Positions 6,935-7,814 of a stretch of DNA of 7,814 nucleotides are shown piece by piece (position 1 is the first letter of the stretch; each line of letters opens with the position of its first letter). Both the position numbers and the translations under genes were made by a program. The stretch is from Bacillota bacterium (GTDB lineage: Bacteria; Bacillota; Clostridia; Oscillospirales; Ruminococcaceae): NCBI GenBank assembly GCA_023456995.1, contig JAEWNU010000153.1:1-7814 (forward strand). Direction: 5' to 3'. Under the pieces are notes generated by a model, which worked only from the letters and a program-made list of their open reading frames with translations, made no database searches and was not told the origin of the DNA.

Positions 6935-7546
6935 TTATTTCTTTCTTTTATATTTTATCTGGAAAACGCTGCATTTGTCAAGCGAACACCATGGTGCGCA
7001 CAGCATAGCTCGTTGATCAATGCAAAATAGACGACATTCTATTCCTTCAAAATACACTTTGCCCTCATTCGCTTCATAAGGAATATCTCTAGAGTGTATA
7101 AATCCAAGCTTTTTTAAAATATTACCGGAAGCTGGATTATCTTTTGCATATCTTCCAACTAGCTCTCTTATTTGTAAATTGTGTTTAGCAAAGTTTATAA
7201 TTTCACCCATTGCTTCCGTTGCAAAGCCCTGTCCCCAAAACTGTTTGCCAAAGTTATATCCCACTTCAAACAGGCTGTATTCGGGTTCAAAATAAATGAG
7301 CCCTGTACCCATTAAAACGCCTGTCTGTTTTTCTGTTACCGCCCATCTGTACCAAGTGTTTGAAGATATTTGCCCAATTTCATACTTAACCCATTCCTTA
7401 GTTTTTTCTATATCATTATGGCTGCACCAAAACATATATTTAGAAACATCGGGGTCACTTTCCCAACAGTTAAATACATCTTGTGCATCATCCTCACAAA
7501 ATGGTCTAAGTAAAAGTCTTGTTGTTTCCAAAATAGGTGTGTTCAT
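6935..7546 (-). CDS. GNAT family N-acetyltransferase (RimJ/RimL-like)
   Basis: Predicted cytoplasmic acetyl-CoA-dependent N-acetyltransferase; substrate unknown (RimJ/RimL-type relatives modify protein N-termini or small molecules). Visible features are the opening pattern LETTRLLLRPF (6-16), motif A around YNFGKQFWGQGFATEA (97-112) with the acetyl-CoA-binding Q-x-x-G-x-G (Gln102, Gly105, Gly107), and motif B NPASGNILKKLGF (137-149). Start: GAGG lies 5 bases before the ATG at 7546. The coding DNA is AT-rich (sampled lines 28-37% GC against about 50% in neighbours), and it is wedged between recG and the topoisomerase operon, so recent gain is likely. The normal family core ends near residue 178; the last 25 residues (three Cys, then a basic tail) are encoded by DNA of about 50% GC and may be accidental read-through into resident sequence. 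No clear promoter was seen in the 61 bases after recG, so it may share the recG transcript. Confidence 0.9.
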   Translation of the reverse strand: MNTPILETTRLLLRPFCEDDAQDVFNCWESDPDVSKYMFWCSHNDIEKTKEWVKYEIGQISSNTWYRWAVTEKQTGVLMGTGLIYFEPEYSLFEVGYNFGKQFWGQGFATEAMGEIINFAKHNLQIRELVGRYAKDNPASGNILKKLGFIHSRDIPYEANEGKVYFEGIECRLFCIDQRAMLCAPWCSLDKCSVFQIKYKRKK

Positions 7547-7607
7547 ATAAACCTCATTGATTAAATCGCAACATGATTGGTATTGGATTTATTACTTACC
7601 TTGTTTG

Positions 7608-7814
7608 TTAATTAGGGCGTTCCCCTACCTGCGCAATCAAACGGTAAACCCCTTGCGCAATACCGCCGTGCTCAGGCCGGCTCAAGTCAGGATCTTCCCT
7701 CAGCAGTGTAGCGGCGGCCTGTTGTGCCTTTAAGAAAAGAGCGGCGTCCTGCGCCAGATCGGCATTTTCCAACCCAGGTAGACCATGCTGCCGTGCGCCC
7801 AGAACATCACCCGG
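7608..7814 (-). CDS. recG: ATP-dependent DNA helicase RecG, C-terminal end only
   Basis: The last 68 codons of RecG, a branch-migrating helicase that remodels stalled forks and Holliday junctions. The fragment begins PGDVLGARQHGLPGLENADL, which matches the conserved (R)GPG-(E/D)-F-(L/F)-G-x-(R/K)-Q-x-G-x-P motif of RecG and the ADL segment after it. The remainder (ALFLKAQQAAATLL) fits the helical C-terminal tail, and the frame stops at TAA 7608-7610. The helicase core lies beyond the right edge. No terminator hairpin was found between this stop and the next gene, so transcription may continue into the acetyltransferase gene. Confidence 0.87.
   Translation of the reverse strand, partial: PGDVLGARQHGLPGLENADLAQDAALFLKAQQAAATLLREDPDLSRPEHGGIAQGVYRLIAQVGERPN

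Noticed and set aside
1..7814. Defence systems, CRISPR arrays, insertion sequences, tRNA or rRNA genes
   Set aside because: I looked on both strands for spaced repeats, transposase motifs, terminal inverted repeats and cloverleaf or rRNA signatures and found none. The gene content is housekeeping apart from the acetyltransferase.

Overview
The window is a stretch of ordinary bacterial chromosome, with every convincing gene on the minus strand. Reading in the direction of transcription (right to left) the order is: the end of recG, a GNAT acetyltransferase, a type IIA topoisomerase B subunit (parE-like), the matching A subunit (parC-like), secG, and most of rnr (RNase R). The secG-rnr neighbourhood, the strong AGGAGG-type ribosome sites, U-tailed hairpin terminators, about 50% GC in the housekeeping genes and the divergent gyrase-like pair together suggest a low-to-mid GC Firmicute of class Clostridia, perhaps an Oscillospiraceae/Ruminococcaceae relative. 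The family-level placement is an inference from protein style, not from a marker gene.

Right part (6935-7814): recG enters from outside the window with its last 68 codons. A 203-codon GNAT gene follows it and is clearly more AT-rich than its neighbours (sampled 60-base lines give about 28-37% GC, against about 50% next door). It looks like a later arrival between recG and the topoisomerase operon. Its last 25 or so codons return to local GC content, as if the frame ran on into resident DNA. A GC-rich hairpin with a U-tract ends it.

Middle (2509-6934): a promoter and a roughly 110-base leader with a perfect small inverted repeat precede parE (660 aa) and parC (748 aa). The two genes lie 19 bases apart and form a two-gene operon. 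Together they would make an A2B2 ATP-dependent DNA-passing topoisomerase. Catalytic residues are intact (ATPase Glu44, TOPRIM Glu440/Asp522/Asp524, active Tyr140), but several flanking motif residues differ from textbook GyrB/ParE and GyrA/ParC. The position that anchors quinolones is Gln instead of Ser, and the GyrA-box is missing from the first C-terminal blade.

Left part (1-2508): secG has a strong extended -10 promoter and its own terminator, and is followed by rnr. Between parC and secG lies a 269-base gap. It contains a hairpin terminator whose U-tract and G-U wobble both fit plus-strand transcription, although no plus-strand protein gene precedes it. This suggests a small untranslated RNA of about 100 bases and is the most interesting unexplained element here. 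No mobile element, CRISPR array, tRNA or rRNA gene was seen. I do not see a new multi-gene system; the window is mainly information-processing housekeeping with a few local oddities.
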